Part shown: positions 9,013 to 17,898 of the stretch, piece after piece
Position numbering within the stretch: the stretch's first letter is position 1
Layout of the letters: each line of letters opens with the position of its first letter
Assembly: GCA_047602295.1 (NCBI GenBank)
Contig: JASGHP010000001.1
Span: 3,162,001-3,226,000, forward strand
DNA: 64,000 nt
Reading direction: 5' to 3'
DNA from: JACMLD01 sp047602295
GTDB lineage: Bacteria > Bacteroidota > Bacteroidia > Chitinophagales > Chitinophagaceae
Translations under genes and position numbers: made by a program
The notes under the pieces: generated by a model
The model's input: the letters and a program-made list of their open reading frames with translations, nothing else
What the model was told of the DNA's origin: nothing
Database searches by the model: none

Positions 9013-10329
9013 ATGGAAATAATTAATATAATCAACGATCTAAATAAAGAGTTGCAAAAACTAGGAAAATTATCTGAGTCACAGGAAGAAGCTCTTAAGA
9101 AAAAAATTAGATTAGAATTTAATTATAATTCAAATCATTTAGAAGGAAATACTCTTACATATGCTGAAACTGAATTACTTCTAATTTTTGACGAAACAAG
9201 AGGATCTCACTCTGGTAGGGAATATGAAGAAATGAAGGCTAGTGACGTCGCATTAAAAATGGTCGAAGATTTGGCCAAAGAAAAAAGTACGCTTTTGACT
9301 GAGACGTTTATAAAGAATCTAAACAATTGTTTATTGGTAAGACCATATTTAAAAGATGCGATTAATGCAGACGGTACCCCCACTAAAAAAAAGATTTCTA
9401 TTGGAGAATATAAGAAGCTGCCAAATTCAGTTTTACTATCTAATGGTGAAACTTTTGAATATGCAAGCCCAATTGAAACCCCTGCCTTAATGGGAGATTT
9501 AATTAATTGGCTTAGAGAAGCTGAAGAAAAGAAACAGTTACATCCTGTAGAAATAGCAGCAGAGCTTCATTATAAATTTGTACGTATTCATCCTTTTGAT
9601 GATGGAAATGGCAGAGTCAGTCGGTTGTTAATGAATTACATTCTCATTAAAAATAATTATCCTCCTATTATAATTAAGTCAGAAGATAAAAAAAATTATT
9701 TAGCAGCTCTTCATGATGCAGATACTGGAAATATTAGCTCGTTTAAGACATATATAGCTCAGCAATTGATACCTTCATTAGAATTAAGTATAAGGGCGGC
9801 ACTTAATGAAGATATTGAAGATGTTGATGATTGGAAGAAGCAATTAACGCTAATTAAAAGAGAGTTATCAAATAAAGAAACGATAAAAATTGTCCAGTCG
9901 CCTAATGCATTACAAGCATTAATAAATGATGTAATCTTAAAGCTAGGCCTTACTTTGTTACATTCTCTACCCGAGTTTGATGAACTTTTTTTAAGAAAAA
10001 GTTTTATTATAGACAATGGACTTCGAAAGGCAACTACCATTAACAATGAGACTAAGATTGATTTAGAGACAATCCATACATCTTATTACAACAATATTAT
10101 TTTAAAACTATTATTTATTGACTTTTCTAAAGATGCTGATAATCCATTCAGTATAACAATTGAAATTGAATTGATATTTCATAAACATAAATATGAAATG
10201 TACTTGGACAAAAAATTCATTTTAAAGAAACTCTATCATCAAAATTATAGTGAAGTGCAGGTAAAAGAATTAACCAATCAGATAGGAAAATTGTTAACGG
10301 AAAATATTAAAAGTAAAATTTCTATTTAA
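9013..10329 (+). CDS. Fic-domain protein, class II, probable AMPylase
   Basis: 438 residues. The Fic catalytic motif is complete at 193-204, HPFDDGNGRVSR (H-x-F-x-D/E-G-N-G-R-x-x-R), which transfers AMP or another nucleotide moiety to a hydroxyl group of a target. The N-terminal inhibitory helix motif (S/T)xxxE(G/N) is present as S40-NHL-E44-G45, placing it in class II, where the inhibitor is in the same chain. Residues about 250-438 are an extra, helical C-terminal region not needed for Fic activity and probably selecting the target or DNA. Cytoplasmic. Forms a likely two-gene unit with the upstream hypothetical. Very AT-rich. The Fic call is secure; the target is unknown. Confidence 0.92.
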   Translation: MEIINIINDLNKELQKLGKLSESQEEALKKKIRLEFNYNSNHLEGNTLTYAETELLLIFDETRGSHSGREYEEMKASDVALKMVEDLAKEKSTLLTETFIKNLNNCLLVRPYLKDAINADGTPTKKKISIGEYKKLPNSVLLSNGETFEYASPIETPALMGDLINWLREAEEKKQLHPVEIAAELHYKFVRIHPFDDGNGRVSRLLMNYILIKNNYPPIIIKSEDKKNYLAALHDADTGNISSFKTYIAQQLIPSLELSIRAALNEDIEDVDDWKKQLTLIKRELSNKETIKIVQSPNALQALINDVILKLGLTLLHSLPEFDELFLRKSFIIDNGLRKATTINNETKIDLETIHTSYYNNIILKLLFIDFSKDADNPFSITIEIELIFHKHKYEMYLDKKFILKKLYHQNYSEVQVKELTNQIGKLLTENIKSKISI

Positions 10330-10406
10330 TATACGTTCGGTCCTAATTTTATTTCATAAATCATTCATAAGTATATACGTAAACGCTAAAATTTGCAGCT
10401 ATCAAT

Positions 10407-10524
10407 GCGCAAGCGTCCGCTTGGACATAATATAATTAGTATACGAGGTCTGTGAAATGTGTCGTCTATTATTCTGTTTTCAGAAATCAACTTAATGTAT
10501 ACCGGGCACAATCGGACGCTTGTG
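10407..10524. repeat. Two palindromic GCAAGCG-type repeats
   Basis: CAAGCG-TC-CGCTTG at 10410-10423 and CACAATCG-GA-CGCTTGTG at 10507-10524. The second is preceded by TTAATGTATACCGGG (10492-10506), and almost the same block recurs at 13274-13306. The gap 10330-10598 between the Fic and the next gene holds nothing else that I can see. Confidence 0.7.
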
Positions 10525-10598
10525 TCTGTTTGTGAAAGTAGAGTGTCTTGACCGATATATTTACATTTGAATGAAGTATATGCATATAAGTCTTTATC

Positions 10599-10970
10599 TT
10601 ATTCCGTAGAATAGGGGTCTGTAATAGGATATAGCCAGTTGTATTCTGATTTTAGATAAGTTGCAAATGCATTTGTCCAAATTTTAGCCATGCTGTCATC
10701 AAAAGGTATTATTTCGCTTACAAGTAGATGTGTGCATTCATCATAATAAGGCTTGTCAAAATCTTTTAATTCATAATTTGGTGATATAATAAATTCAGCA
10801 TGTAAATATTCGTAATGAGCTGATTTATCAAAAGAGATAGTCTTAATAAAAATTACATAAATAGGTGAATCAAATTCAAATTTCTTGTTAACAAAATAAA
10901 AAGTAGAATATTCATTAATTCCTATTTTGATATTTTGTTTCGGTATAAGATGTAATTTGTTAAAATCCAT
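10599..10970 (-). CDS. Hypothetical protein next to the OLD nuclease
   Basis: 123 residues (MDFNKLHLIPKQ). Acidic, aromatic-rich, alpha/beta, with no signal peptide or membrane segment. No family recognised. It lies 68 bp downstream of the OLD-type nuclease gene on the same strand, has the same AT-rich composition, and together with it sits between two similar palindromic repeats, so it may belong to the same cassette (for example as an accessory or immunity-type partner). That is inference from position only. Confidence 0.6.
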   Translation of the reverse strand: MDFNKLHLIPKQNIKIGINEYSTFYFVNKKFEFDSPIYVIFIKTISFDKSAHYEYLHAEFIISPNYELKDFDKPYYDECTHLLVSEIIPFDDSMAKIWTNAFATYLKSEYNWLYPITDPYSTE

Positions 10971-11038
10971 ACTTGGCTTTATTTTTCAATAAGTTAAATT
11001 GTAAAATAGTCTCTCAATTTTTGTGGCTGAATTAGTAA

Positions 11039-12970
11039 CTAAGTGGTCGATTTGATTTGTTTTTCAACTTTTGTTTTAAGTGCTCGTAGGAAATCATAAT
11101 ATGCAGCGTCTATGTTTGTATGCTTTAGCGATTCAAATAAAATTTCCTTAATTTGACCAATAATATCTTTTCTTTCTTGGGGGTCTTTTATCAAGCATTC
11201 TTTTTCTAACCAGCGATTTATTTCATTTATTACACCATATTGGGAATCTTCAAGCTTTGGAACACCCGCAAGTTCTTTTTTTATTTTCTTTATAGAATTA
11301 ATTGCCGCTGATATATGTTCTTTTTTAAGAAAATCTTCTCCTGTAATTGCTTTGCATTCATCAAAACAATCTTTATATGTCAGCCATTCTCCATGAGTTT
11401 TTTCTTTTACAAAGTCCTTTTTTCTAGCATTGGCTACATCATCATTGTCGCTAATTATGAAGAAATTTCTTCCTGATAATTCAAGTATTGGAGCGATGCT
11501 TTTTGCTTCCTTAACACCATTAATATGGCAGAATCCAAAATCTTTGAAAAAATCTTTTAATTCTTTAATATCGACTGCATTTTTTTCAAGTGATTTTCTA
11601 AATAGTTCCTTGTCCCGCCACCCTTCAAATACCAAATTTGTATGCCTAAGTGTTTCGTAAAAAGAAAACCCTAGAGCATTGTATATTACTTCTTCGTTGA
11701 TAATATTATGTTCGTCAACTTCTTCAATGGAAGTAACTTCGTTTTCTTTTTTTATAATATAATGCCTGTTTAGATTTGTATTGTCAATTAAAAAAATAGA
11801 GTGAGTAGAGGCGCAAACAGTGTTGTGTTTCGATATTCTAATGAGTTCATCTCTTAAATATCTAATTCCTGAAGGGTGTAGGCTTATATCTGGTTCATCT
11901 ATTAAAAGTATAGCATTCTTTAAATTTTCAGTTTTATAAGTGGCAGATACCATCAACAAAAAGGTTACAAAACGTTTAAAGCCATCACTTCTTTGCTGAA
12001 AAGAGTATGTATTTGTTTCTTTAATTCCTGTTACAATAGTATCTCCGTTTAAATTTAATGTAAATTCAATATTTTTATACTCTTTCCAAACTTCTCTAAA
12101 ATGTTTTGTTGTTTTATCGGCAATTTTTTCAAGAAAATTATTTAGTTTATGAAAACTTCCAGAATTTTGATAAGTTGTAATAGCTTCTTTAATATTTTTT
12201 ATTTCAGCTAATTCAAACATAGTTTTAAGTGGTGAAAATGAGCTTGGATTGGCGACAAATGTTGCAATATTGATTGAATCGGGGAGTAGATTTTTTTCAT
12301 CGTATTTCCAATTTATTACCTGAGGATGATGATTTTTTATGTAGGTGTTTATTTGATTACATATTAAATCGTGAACTTTTTCATCACTTAGTTCTATAAA
12401 TGAATCTTTCTCAGAGTCTGCAAGAACAGAAATGTCAATTATTTTATAATCTTTATATTTTTGTCGAACAGGGCCGTAAGTCTGGTCTTCATCCCCAGGG
12501 TTCCATTTAAGTTCGGGATTTGATTTCCACTTGTCTTTAAGACTCCAATAAGTATATCTGTTTTGTAATGTGGCTATATTAACCTCATATAAACCTGCAT
12601 TATATTTTAGACATAAATCAAAAAGGTTGTGTTCAATGTCATCAATCGAAGCAATTGTTTTTTTATCTGCTTCACCATTATTTGTTAAAAGAAGGGTTTC
12701 AAGCTTTTGATAAACCTCATTCAGTTCAGTTTCATCTAATTTGAATTCAAATGTTACTTCTGTTGATATTTTTTTATCAAAATCATTTATGCCTTCTCTT
12801 AAGTCTTCTTTGCTAGGTAAAGTATCTTTATCTAATAAAGATAACGCCTTTAAAATATTTGATTTGCCACTTTCATTTTTCCCAACTAGAATTTTAAAAG
12901 GTATTTTAAAATTCAACTCAGCGGTTTTAATGGAACGAAAATTCTCTAATTGAGCTTTTATAAGTTTCAT
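11039..12970 (-). CDS. OLD-family ATPase with C-terminal TOPRIM nuclease domain
   Basis: 643 residues from the ATG at 12970 (MKLIKAQLENFRSI); an ATG four codons upstream is possible but the family begins at MKLI. Residues 1-45 are the ABC/RecF-type start with Walker A G30-KNESGKS37; Walker B is at about 353-360 with D358-E359 in LIDEPD, followed by a LHP motif. From about 445 the TOPRIM domain shows the catalytic E449 (FEGWRD) and the DxD-type acidic cluster D508-N-D510-D511 after FFIIS. This is the domain order of OLD nucleases, which cut or nick DNA in an ATP-regulated way and often act in phage defence (phage P2 Old, GajA of Gabija). No UvrD-like helicase neighbour is present, so it looks like a stand-alone OLD rather than Gabija. 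Confidence 0.88.
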   Translation of the reverse strand: MKLIKAQLENFRSIKTAELNFKIPFKILVGKNESGKSNILKALSLLDKDTLPSKEDLREGINDFDKKISTEVTFEFKLDETELNEVYQKLETLLLTNNGEADKKTIASIDDIEHNLFDLCLKYNAGLYEVNIATLQNRYTYWSLKDKWKSNPELKWNPGDEDQTYGPVRQKYKDYKIIDISVLADSEKDSFIELSDEKVHDLICNQINTYIKNHHPQVINWKYDEKNLLPDSINIATFVANPSSFSPLKTMFELAEIKNIKEAITTYQNSGSFHKLNNFLEKIADKTTKHFREVWKEYKNIEFTLNLNGDTIVTGIKETNTYSFQQRSDGFKRFVTFLLMVSATYKTENLKNAILLIDEPDISLHPSGIRYLRDELIRISKHNTVCASTHSIFLIDNTNLNRHYIIKKENEVTSIEEVDEHNIINEEVIYNALGFSFYETLRHTNLVFEGWRDKELFRKSLEKNAVDIKELKDFFKDFGFCHINGVKEAKSIAPILELSGRNFFIISDNDDVANARKKDFVKEKTHGEWLTYKDCFDECKAITGEDFLKKEHISAAINSIKKIKKELAGVPKLEDSQYGVINEINRWLEKECLIKDPQERKDIIGQIKEILFESLKHTNIDAAYYDFLRALKTKVEKQIKSTT

Positions 12971-13185
12971 AACGGTTTGCAATTGTATTAGGGAGTTAAA
13001 CCAAGTTAATAAAAATGTAAATATAAACCACTAATACTTCCATTTTTTCCACTATCGAATAGATACAGTAAGGGATTTGCGTGATGGCGTCTTTATGCTG
13101 CTAGACATGAATCTTTGAGTAAAACAATTTCCCCAAATCAGTCGCAAGCATATCACCAAGACTAAAAATACACAGCAATCCCCGC

Positions 13186-13207
13186 AAAAGGCTCTGTTTA
13201 GCCTTTT
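13186..13207. terminator. Bidirectional hairpin, possible terminator
   Basis: Perfect 8-bp stem AAAAGGCT / AGCCTTTT around a 6-nt loop. Only four T residues follow on either strand, so termination strength is uncertain. It sits between the OLD gene and the next plus-strand gene. Confidence 0.4.
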
Positions 13208-13273
13208 ACAACAAAACCTGTTTGCAAAGCAGGGGCATAATTATATAGAATTGTTTTATTTTCGGGAGGCCGC

Positions 13274-13306
13274 TTAATTTATACCGGGCACAAGCAGACA
13301 CTTGCG
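13274..13306. repeat. Palindromic repeat matching the one at 10492-10524
   Basis: TTAATTTATACCGGGCACAA then GCAGACACTTGCG. It aligns over 33 bp with 10492-10524 at all but a handful of positions, same orientation. The pair brackets the hypothetical and OLD genes. Confidence 0.7.
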
Positions 13307-13334
13307 CTTATATGCCCAATTATTAAATCATTTT

Positions 13335-14444
13335 ATGAGAAATAGTAAAAGCTTTTTCCTGCTTATTGTTTGTTTTTCATTGTATGCAAATGGTGTAGTT
13401 GCGCAAAAAAGTAAAACAGCGTTGAAAAAGAAATCTTCCGCTGCCACGCCATGCATGGATGTGCTTAATCTTTTTACCGCACCCAATGTTCCTGCAATGG
13501 GTGCCGGGGAAGAATTTGCGCCGTTGATCAATTCAGATGAAATACCTCCTGCAGATTTACCGGGTAAGGGATTGGCTCAACACCCCATGTTATATGTTGG
13601 TGAGAACTGCAATAGAATGTTTCTTGTGAAAGATGGAAAAGTAACCTGGACTTATTCCACCGGCACCGGGCCAGAATATGATGATGTCTGGATGCTTTCA
13701 AATGGTAATATTCTTTTTAGCCGCATGAAATACATTGCAGAGATTACGCCTGATAAAAAAGTAATCTGGCGTAAGGATTTTAATTCGACCAAAGGGGCAG
13801 AACATACGGAAGCACATGCTTGCCAACCTATAGGGTTAGACAGGGTGATGTATGTTTACAATGGTCTTCCTCCTAAATTGGTGATCGTAAATATCAAAAC
13901 CGGCAAAGTTGAAGCAGAGCATGAAATTCCTTACGATCAGTCAACTGATCCCAATAGTATACATGGTCAATTCAGGAGGGCACGTATTACTGCACAGGGC
14001 ACTTATCTTTTACCTTATCTCAGCAAGCATTATGTGGTGGAATATGATAAAGATTTTAAAGAGATTTGGAGATACAATATTCAATCGCCGTGGGCTGCTA
14101 TAAGATTGAAGAACGGAAACACATTAATTACCGACGAAAAAGATTGGCTGACACGCGAAGTAAATACCAAGGGCGAAACGGTATGGGAATTTAATTGCAA
14201 AACTGATTTGCCAGCATCCTACCAGTTCACGTCTGCGCCACAAACCTGCACCCGGTTGGCCAATGGAAATACTATTTTCACTTCACGCGGACAAAATGGA
14301 AAAGGGCCGCAACTGATTGAAGTAACACCCGATAAAAAAGTAGTGTGGGTATTGTGGGATTGGAAAAATCTTGGTGATGGCACTGCTGTACAAATTTTAG
14401 ATGATCCTGGTGTGCCAGAAATACCAGGACAGTCGGAGCATTAA
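13335..14444 (+). CDS. Secreted beta-propeller protein (PQQ-repeat-like)
   Basis: 369 residues from the ATG at 13335 (MRNSKSFFLLIVCF), which gives a proper signal peptide ending VVAQ; the upstream ATG at 13302 lies inside the palindromic repeat and is unlikely. The mature part shows repeated propeller blades of the type W-x-Y-x(n)-L-x-NGN-x-L: VWMLSNGNILFSR, AIRLKNGNTLITD, CTRLANGNTIFTS, each followed by an ITPDKKVVW-like strand. This is the pattern of PQQ-like and arylsulfotransferase-like propellers, but no catalytic residues can be assigned. Extracytoplasmic. First plus-strand gene after the island. Confidence 0.75.
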   Translation: MRNSKSFFLLIVCFSLYANGVVAQKSKTALKKKSSAATPCMDVLNLFTAPNVPAMGAGEEFAPLINSDEIPPADLPGKGLAQHPMLYVGENCNRMFLVKDGKVTWTYSTGTGPEYDDVWMLSNGNILFSRMKYIAEITPDKKVIWRKDFNSTKGAEHTEAHACQPIGLDRVMYVYNGLPPKLVIVNIKTGKVEAEHEIPYDQSTDPNSIHGQFRRARITAQGTYLLPYLSKHYVVEYDKDFKEIWRYNIQSPWAAIRLKNGNTLITDEKDWLTREVNTKGETVWEFNCKTDLPASYQFTSAPQTCTRLANGNTIFTSRGQNGKGPQLIEVTPDKKVVWVLWDWKNLGDGTAVQILDDPGVPEIPGQSEH

Positions 14445-14493
14445 TCATTGATCATCATTTTAATTCGTAAATTCGGAGAATAGCAACCATTCC

Positions 14494-15369
14494 ATGAAAC
14501 AGTTTGCATTTATTACATCTCTTTTATGCTATTCAGTGTTTTCTTTTGGACAAGTGGTTAATGACGACTTGAGTTTCTTTAATTATAGCTATGATAAAGA
14601 CATCATTAAAAGTAATAAAGTAGAGACAGTCACTATTGAAATGATGCTTCCTGGCGGGAAAAAATCAAACAAAGCAATTTATCATTTTGATAATGAAGGT
14701 TTATTGGACAAACAATCAACGCAAGATGAGAAAGGGAATGTTTTACGGGAGTTTTATTTTAGTCATAATTCGAACAACGATTTAATTTTAAGAATCGGAA
14801 AAGATTATGAAAACAAACGGACTGACACAGTACGCTATTTCAAATACTATGAGAACAATAAATTAATCAGGGATTCCTCTAGTGAAATGCCCGTTTCTTA
14901 TACCTATGTGTATAACGTAAATGGAAAACTATTTAGAGCTGTCACAAGATCAAATTTCGGCCCTGGCAGTAATACAAAAAGAGTAATGGTTAATAAATTT
15001 GACGATTCGGGCAGAATAGTAAATATTGTTGAAACCGTTTTTCAAAACGAAAATGACCTAACGGGTACGATATTTTCTGACAGGGATATTTCTTACAACA
15101 ATAAAGGTAAAATTGAAAAAGAAGCTGAAAAACTGAACGGCAAATATTCATGGATGGCTAATAAGGGAACCATTAATTATGTGTACGACAGCAATGGTTA
15201 TTTGACCCAGGTATTAAGAACAAATGCTGCCTCTTACACTTACACCTACAATTCAAGCGGGTTGATTGTGACGAAAAAAATGAACCTTAAAATAGCGCCA
15301 GACGGAATTGATGATAAAGGAATGGATGTTGACACATTTGACAAATACATTTATACATTCAGGAAGTAA
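14494..15369 (+). CDS. Secreted protein with RHS/YD-like repeats
   Basis: 291 residues. Signal peptide MKQFAFITSLLCYSVFSFGQ. The mature part contains repeated strands like YHFDNEGLLDKQS, YVYNVNGKLFRAV, NKFDDSGRIVNIV, YVYDSNGYLTQVL, YTYNSSGLIVTKK, i.e. the Y-x-Y-D-x-x-G-x-L pattern of RHS/YD repeats, giving a small beta structure rather than a toxin-length RHS shell. No toxin domain. More AT-rich than its neighbours. Role unknown. Confidence 0.65.
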   Translation: MKQFAFITSLLCYSVFSFGQVVNDDLSFFNYSYDKDIIKSNKVETVTIEMMLPGGKKSNKAIYHFDNEGLLDKQSTQDEKGNVLREFYFSHNSNNDLILRIGKDYENKRTDTVRYFKYYENNKLIRDSSSEMPVSYTYVYNVNGKLFRAVTRSNFGPGSNTKRVMVNKFDDSGRIVNIVETVFQNENDLTGTIFSDRDISYNNKGKIEKEAEKLNGKYSWMANKGTINYVYDSNGYLTQVLRTNAASYTYTYNSSGLIVTKKMNLKIAPDGIDDKGMDVDTFDKYIYTFRK

Positions 15370-15461
15370 ATGGCTGCGAACAATGTTTTTGACATTCCTT
15401 ATTATTGGGCTGATCATGACACATAAACAATTCCTTCGTTAATACAAATATTCCGGGTAAG

Positions 15462-15836
15462 ATGCAATACATTGTAACATTTATTTCTTTTGTTTTTATT
15501 AGTCTTGTGATGTCTCTTTTTTGGTGGGTTAATGAAAGTAGTGAGTATTCAAGCCTGGGAATGTCAATTTACCTGAGTATAGGTTATGTAATTGCAATAG
15601 CGGGTGGTGTTATTGCGCTTATTAAGCGGCCGTTTAAAAACAAAGGAAGCTTATCTGTCAGTTTTTTTAATTTCGTAGCTACATTTAATATTTGCATTGG
15701 CATTGCCGGCGGAATATTCATCTTTTCTGAAAACAAAAACAAGCTTACAGAACAACTCGCAATCTTTTTAGCGCCGCTTGTGGTTGGCCTGGCCATTTTA
15801 TATAGTATTTATTTTAAAAGATTTCCTAAAGACTAG
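15462..15836 (+). CDS. Small integral membrane protein
   Basis: 124 residues with four hydrophobic segments (about 3-24, 34-56, 68-90, 98-117) separated by short charged loops such as KRPFKNKG. No signal peptide beyond the first segment, no recognised family. AT-rich like the gene before it. Confidence 0.6.
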   Translation: MQYIVTFISFVFISLVMSLFWWVNESSEYSSLGMSIYLSIGYVIAIAGGVIALIKRPFKNKGSLSVSFFNFVATFNICIGIAGGIFIFSENKNKLTEQLAIFLAPLVVGLAILYSIYFKRFPKD

Positions 15837-16143
15837 GACTGCATACAATAAACGACTAGCTAATATTCAAGGCACCCCTTTATTCTCCCCATTTAAGAAG
15901 TTAGACTGGCAAGCAAATAAAATTTATGAGAGCGCAAGAGAATGATCGTGCCTTATTTCATTCCATTTTGTTTTTAAAGATTGGTTGTGCCGTTATTTCT
16001 AAAGCTTTGCAAAGCTGTATTTTACCTGGCAAATTTTGAACGCTTTTTGTAGAAATAAAAATCTGTAGTCTGGCAAATCATTGTTAACTTATGAATTGTT
16101 AGACTGCAACCGCATTGCCTGAATCCAAAACCGAAACCAACCA
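15837..16143. other. Intergenic, 307 bp
   Basis: No gene, terminator or repeat that I can support. Probably contains the promoter of the dehydrogenase gene. Confidence 0.5.
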
Positions 16144-17898
16144 ATGACTCAAAATTGGAAGCGTATCATCCCCGCTGTTTTTATTGCGCTAGCTTTTATT
16201 CAATGCAAAGACAAATTTCCTCATGGAGACCCCGACAATGGAGGACTCTTTTTGCCGAAAGGTTTTGAGGCCGAAGTAGTAGTAGATAGTTTAAGAGGAG
16301 GGGCGAGACATCTTACCGTAAACAGCAATGGAGATATCTATGTAAAATTAAGAACCAAACATTCGCAAGGTGTTATTGCTGCATTAAGGGATAAAGACAA
16401 TGATGGCAAGGCAGACCGCATTGAATACTTTGGAGATTATCCTGATAGATCAAGTTATGGTACAGGTATGAAGATCTATAATGGCTATCTCTATTTTAGT
16501 TCTATCACTACAGTGTACCGGCAAAAACTAACAGGCGGAGATTTGGTGCCAGCATCAAGAATGGAGACAGTGCTTACTGATACACAACCACCCGGCCAAC
16601 ACGATGCCAAGCCAATTGTATTTGATGACAAGGGGCATATGTATATTCCATTCGGCGCTTCTACCGATTGTTGCCAGGTAAGCGATAGGGTGCCTTTCTC
16701 TCCGGGTCAATATCCGTGTCCTTATTTGGAATTAAGGGCAGGTATTTATCGCTTTGATGCAAATAAGATCAATCAATACCAACGCGATGGTTATAAATAT
16801 GCTACCGGTCTTAGAAGTGTAGTGGCTATGGCATGGGATTCTGCCAGCAATAACTTGTATGGTGTGGCGCATGGAAGAGATTATTTGCATGCAGACTGGC
16901 CACTATATTTTTCTGAATGGGAAAGCTCGGTACTTCCCTCTGAAGAATTTTTAAAACTGCAAGATGGTGCTGATGCAGGATGGCCTTATTATTATTACGA
17001 TCAAATAAAAGGGAAACTATTGCTCAACCCGGAATATGGTGGTGATGGAAAAAAAGAAGGCGAAGGAAAAAAATACCAGCAACCGCTTATAGGTTTTCCG
17101 GGGCATTTTGCACCAGGCGATTTATTGTTTTACAGAGGCAATCAATTTCCGGAACGGTATAGGAATGGCGCATTCATTGCATTTCATGGCTCTACCAGCA
17201 GTGCGCCTTATCCACAAGCTGGTTATGTGGTTTGCTTTGTTCCATTTAAAAATGGCGAGCCTTCCGGTGCGTGGGAAGTTTTTGCAGATGGCTTTGCAGG
17301 TGTGGATACTATTGTAAACACCAGCGATGCAAAATACAGGCCTATAGGACTTGCTGTTGGGCCAGATGGTTCTTTGTATGTGTCCGATTCAGAAAAAGGA
17401 AGGGTATGGAGAATTATGTACCGTGGTGATAAGAATAAATTCAGTGACAGCAGTCTGCAGGAAATGGCATACAGAAAATTGCATGCGCCCAATCTAAAAT
17501 TGCCTGATTCTATAAAAGACAATTTGCGAAAGGAATCAATTCCCAAAGAAGCAGTTATCTATACGCAGTTTTGTGCTTCTTGTCACCAGGCCAATGGTCT
17601 TGGCAATGATCGGTTTCCGCCATTAAGCGAATCTGAATGGGTGAATGGAAATAAAGATACACTCATCAATATTGTTTTATCAGGATTGAAAGGTACTATC
17701 CAGGTGAAAGGGAAGGGGTATGATAACAATATGCCGGCATTGAATATGTTGAATGATGAAGCAATAGCACAGGCGCTTACCTATATCCGTCAGCATTTTA
17801 AAAACACTTCCGATGCCGTATTGCCGGAGGAGGTAGCTAAGGTGCGACAGGCTTTAGCAAAGAAGGAAACCAAAACACCCGACAAAACCAGGAAGTGA
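16144..17898 (+). CDS. PQQ-type sugar (sorbosone) dehydrogenase fused to cytochrome c
   Basis: 584 residues. Begins with a lipoprotein-like signal peptide (IALAFIQC, Cys21). Residues about 35-430 form the six-bladed propeller of the soluble glucose/sorbosone dehydrogenase group (LPKGFEAEVV start, RHLTVNSNGDIYVKL, GTGMKIYNGYLYFSS, GLAVGPDGSLYVSDSEKGRVWRI). Residues about 465-560 are a class I cytochrome c domain with C477-ASC480-H481 and an axial Met in NNMPALNM. The likely reaction is oxidation of an aldose or sugar derivative at the cell surface with electrons passed to the haem. It overlaps the next gene by 4 bp, so the two are translationally coupled. Substrate unknown. Confidence 0.85.
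   Translation: MTQNWKRIIPAVFIALAFIQCKDKFPHGDPDNGGLFLPKGFEAEVVVDSLRGGARHLTVNSNGDIYVKLRTKHSQGVIAALRDKDNDGKADRIEYFGDYPDRSSYGTGMKIYNGYLYFSSITTVYRQKLTGGDLVPASRMETVLTDTQPPGQHDAKPIVFDDKGHMYIPFGASTDCCQVSDRVPFSPGQYPCPYLELRAGIYRFDANKINQYQRDGYKYATGLRSVVAMAWDSASNNLYGVAHGRDYLHADWPLYFSEWESSVLPSEEFLKLQDGADAGWPYYYYDQIKGKLLLNPEYGGDGKKEGEGKKYQQPLIGFPGHFAPGDLLFYRGNQFPERYRNGAFIAFHGSTSSAPYPQAGYVVCFVPFKNGEPSGAWEVFADGFAGVDTIVNTSDAKYRPIGLAVGPDGSLYVSDSEKGRVWRIMYRGDKNKFSDSSLQEMAYRKLHAPNLKLPDSIKDNLRKESIPKEAVIYTQFCASCHQANGLGNDRFPPLSESEWVNGNKDTLINIVLSGLKGTIQVKGKGYDNNMPALNMLNDEAIAQALTYIRQHFKNTSDAVLPEEVAKVRQALAKKETKTPDKTRK

Larger units (their letters stand above)
12971..13334. other. Intergenic, end of the AT-rich island
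   Basis: Holds a hairpin at 13186-13207 and a palindromic repeat at 13274-13306 (both listed). Base composition returns to the window norm here. Nothing gene-like. Confidence 0.6.

Noticed and set aside
11039..12970. Gabija or PARIS system
   Set aside because: Gabija needs a UvrD-like helicase partner and PARIS has separate ATPase and TOPRIM proteins; here one protein has both domains and no helicase is nearby.
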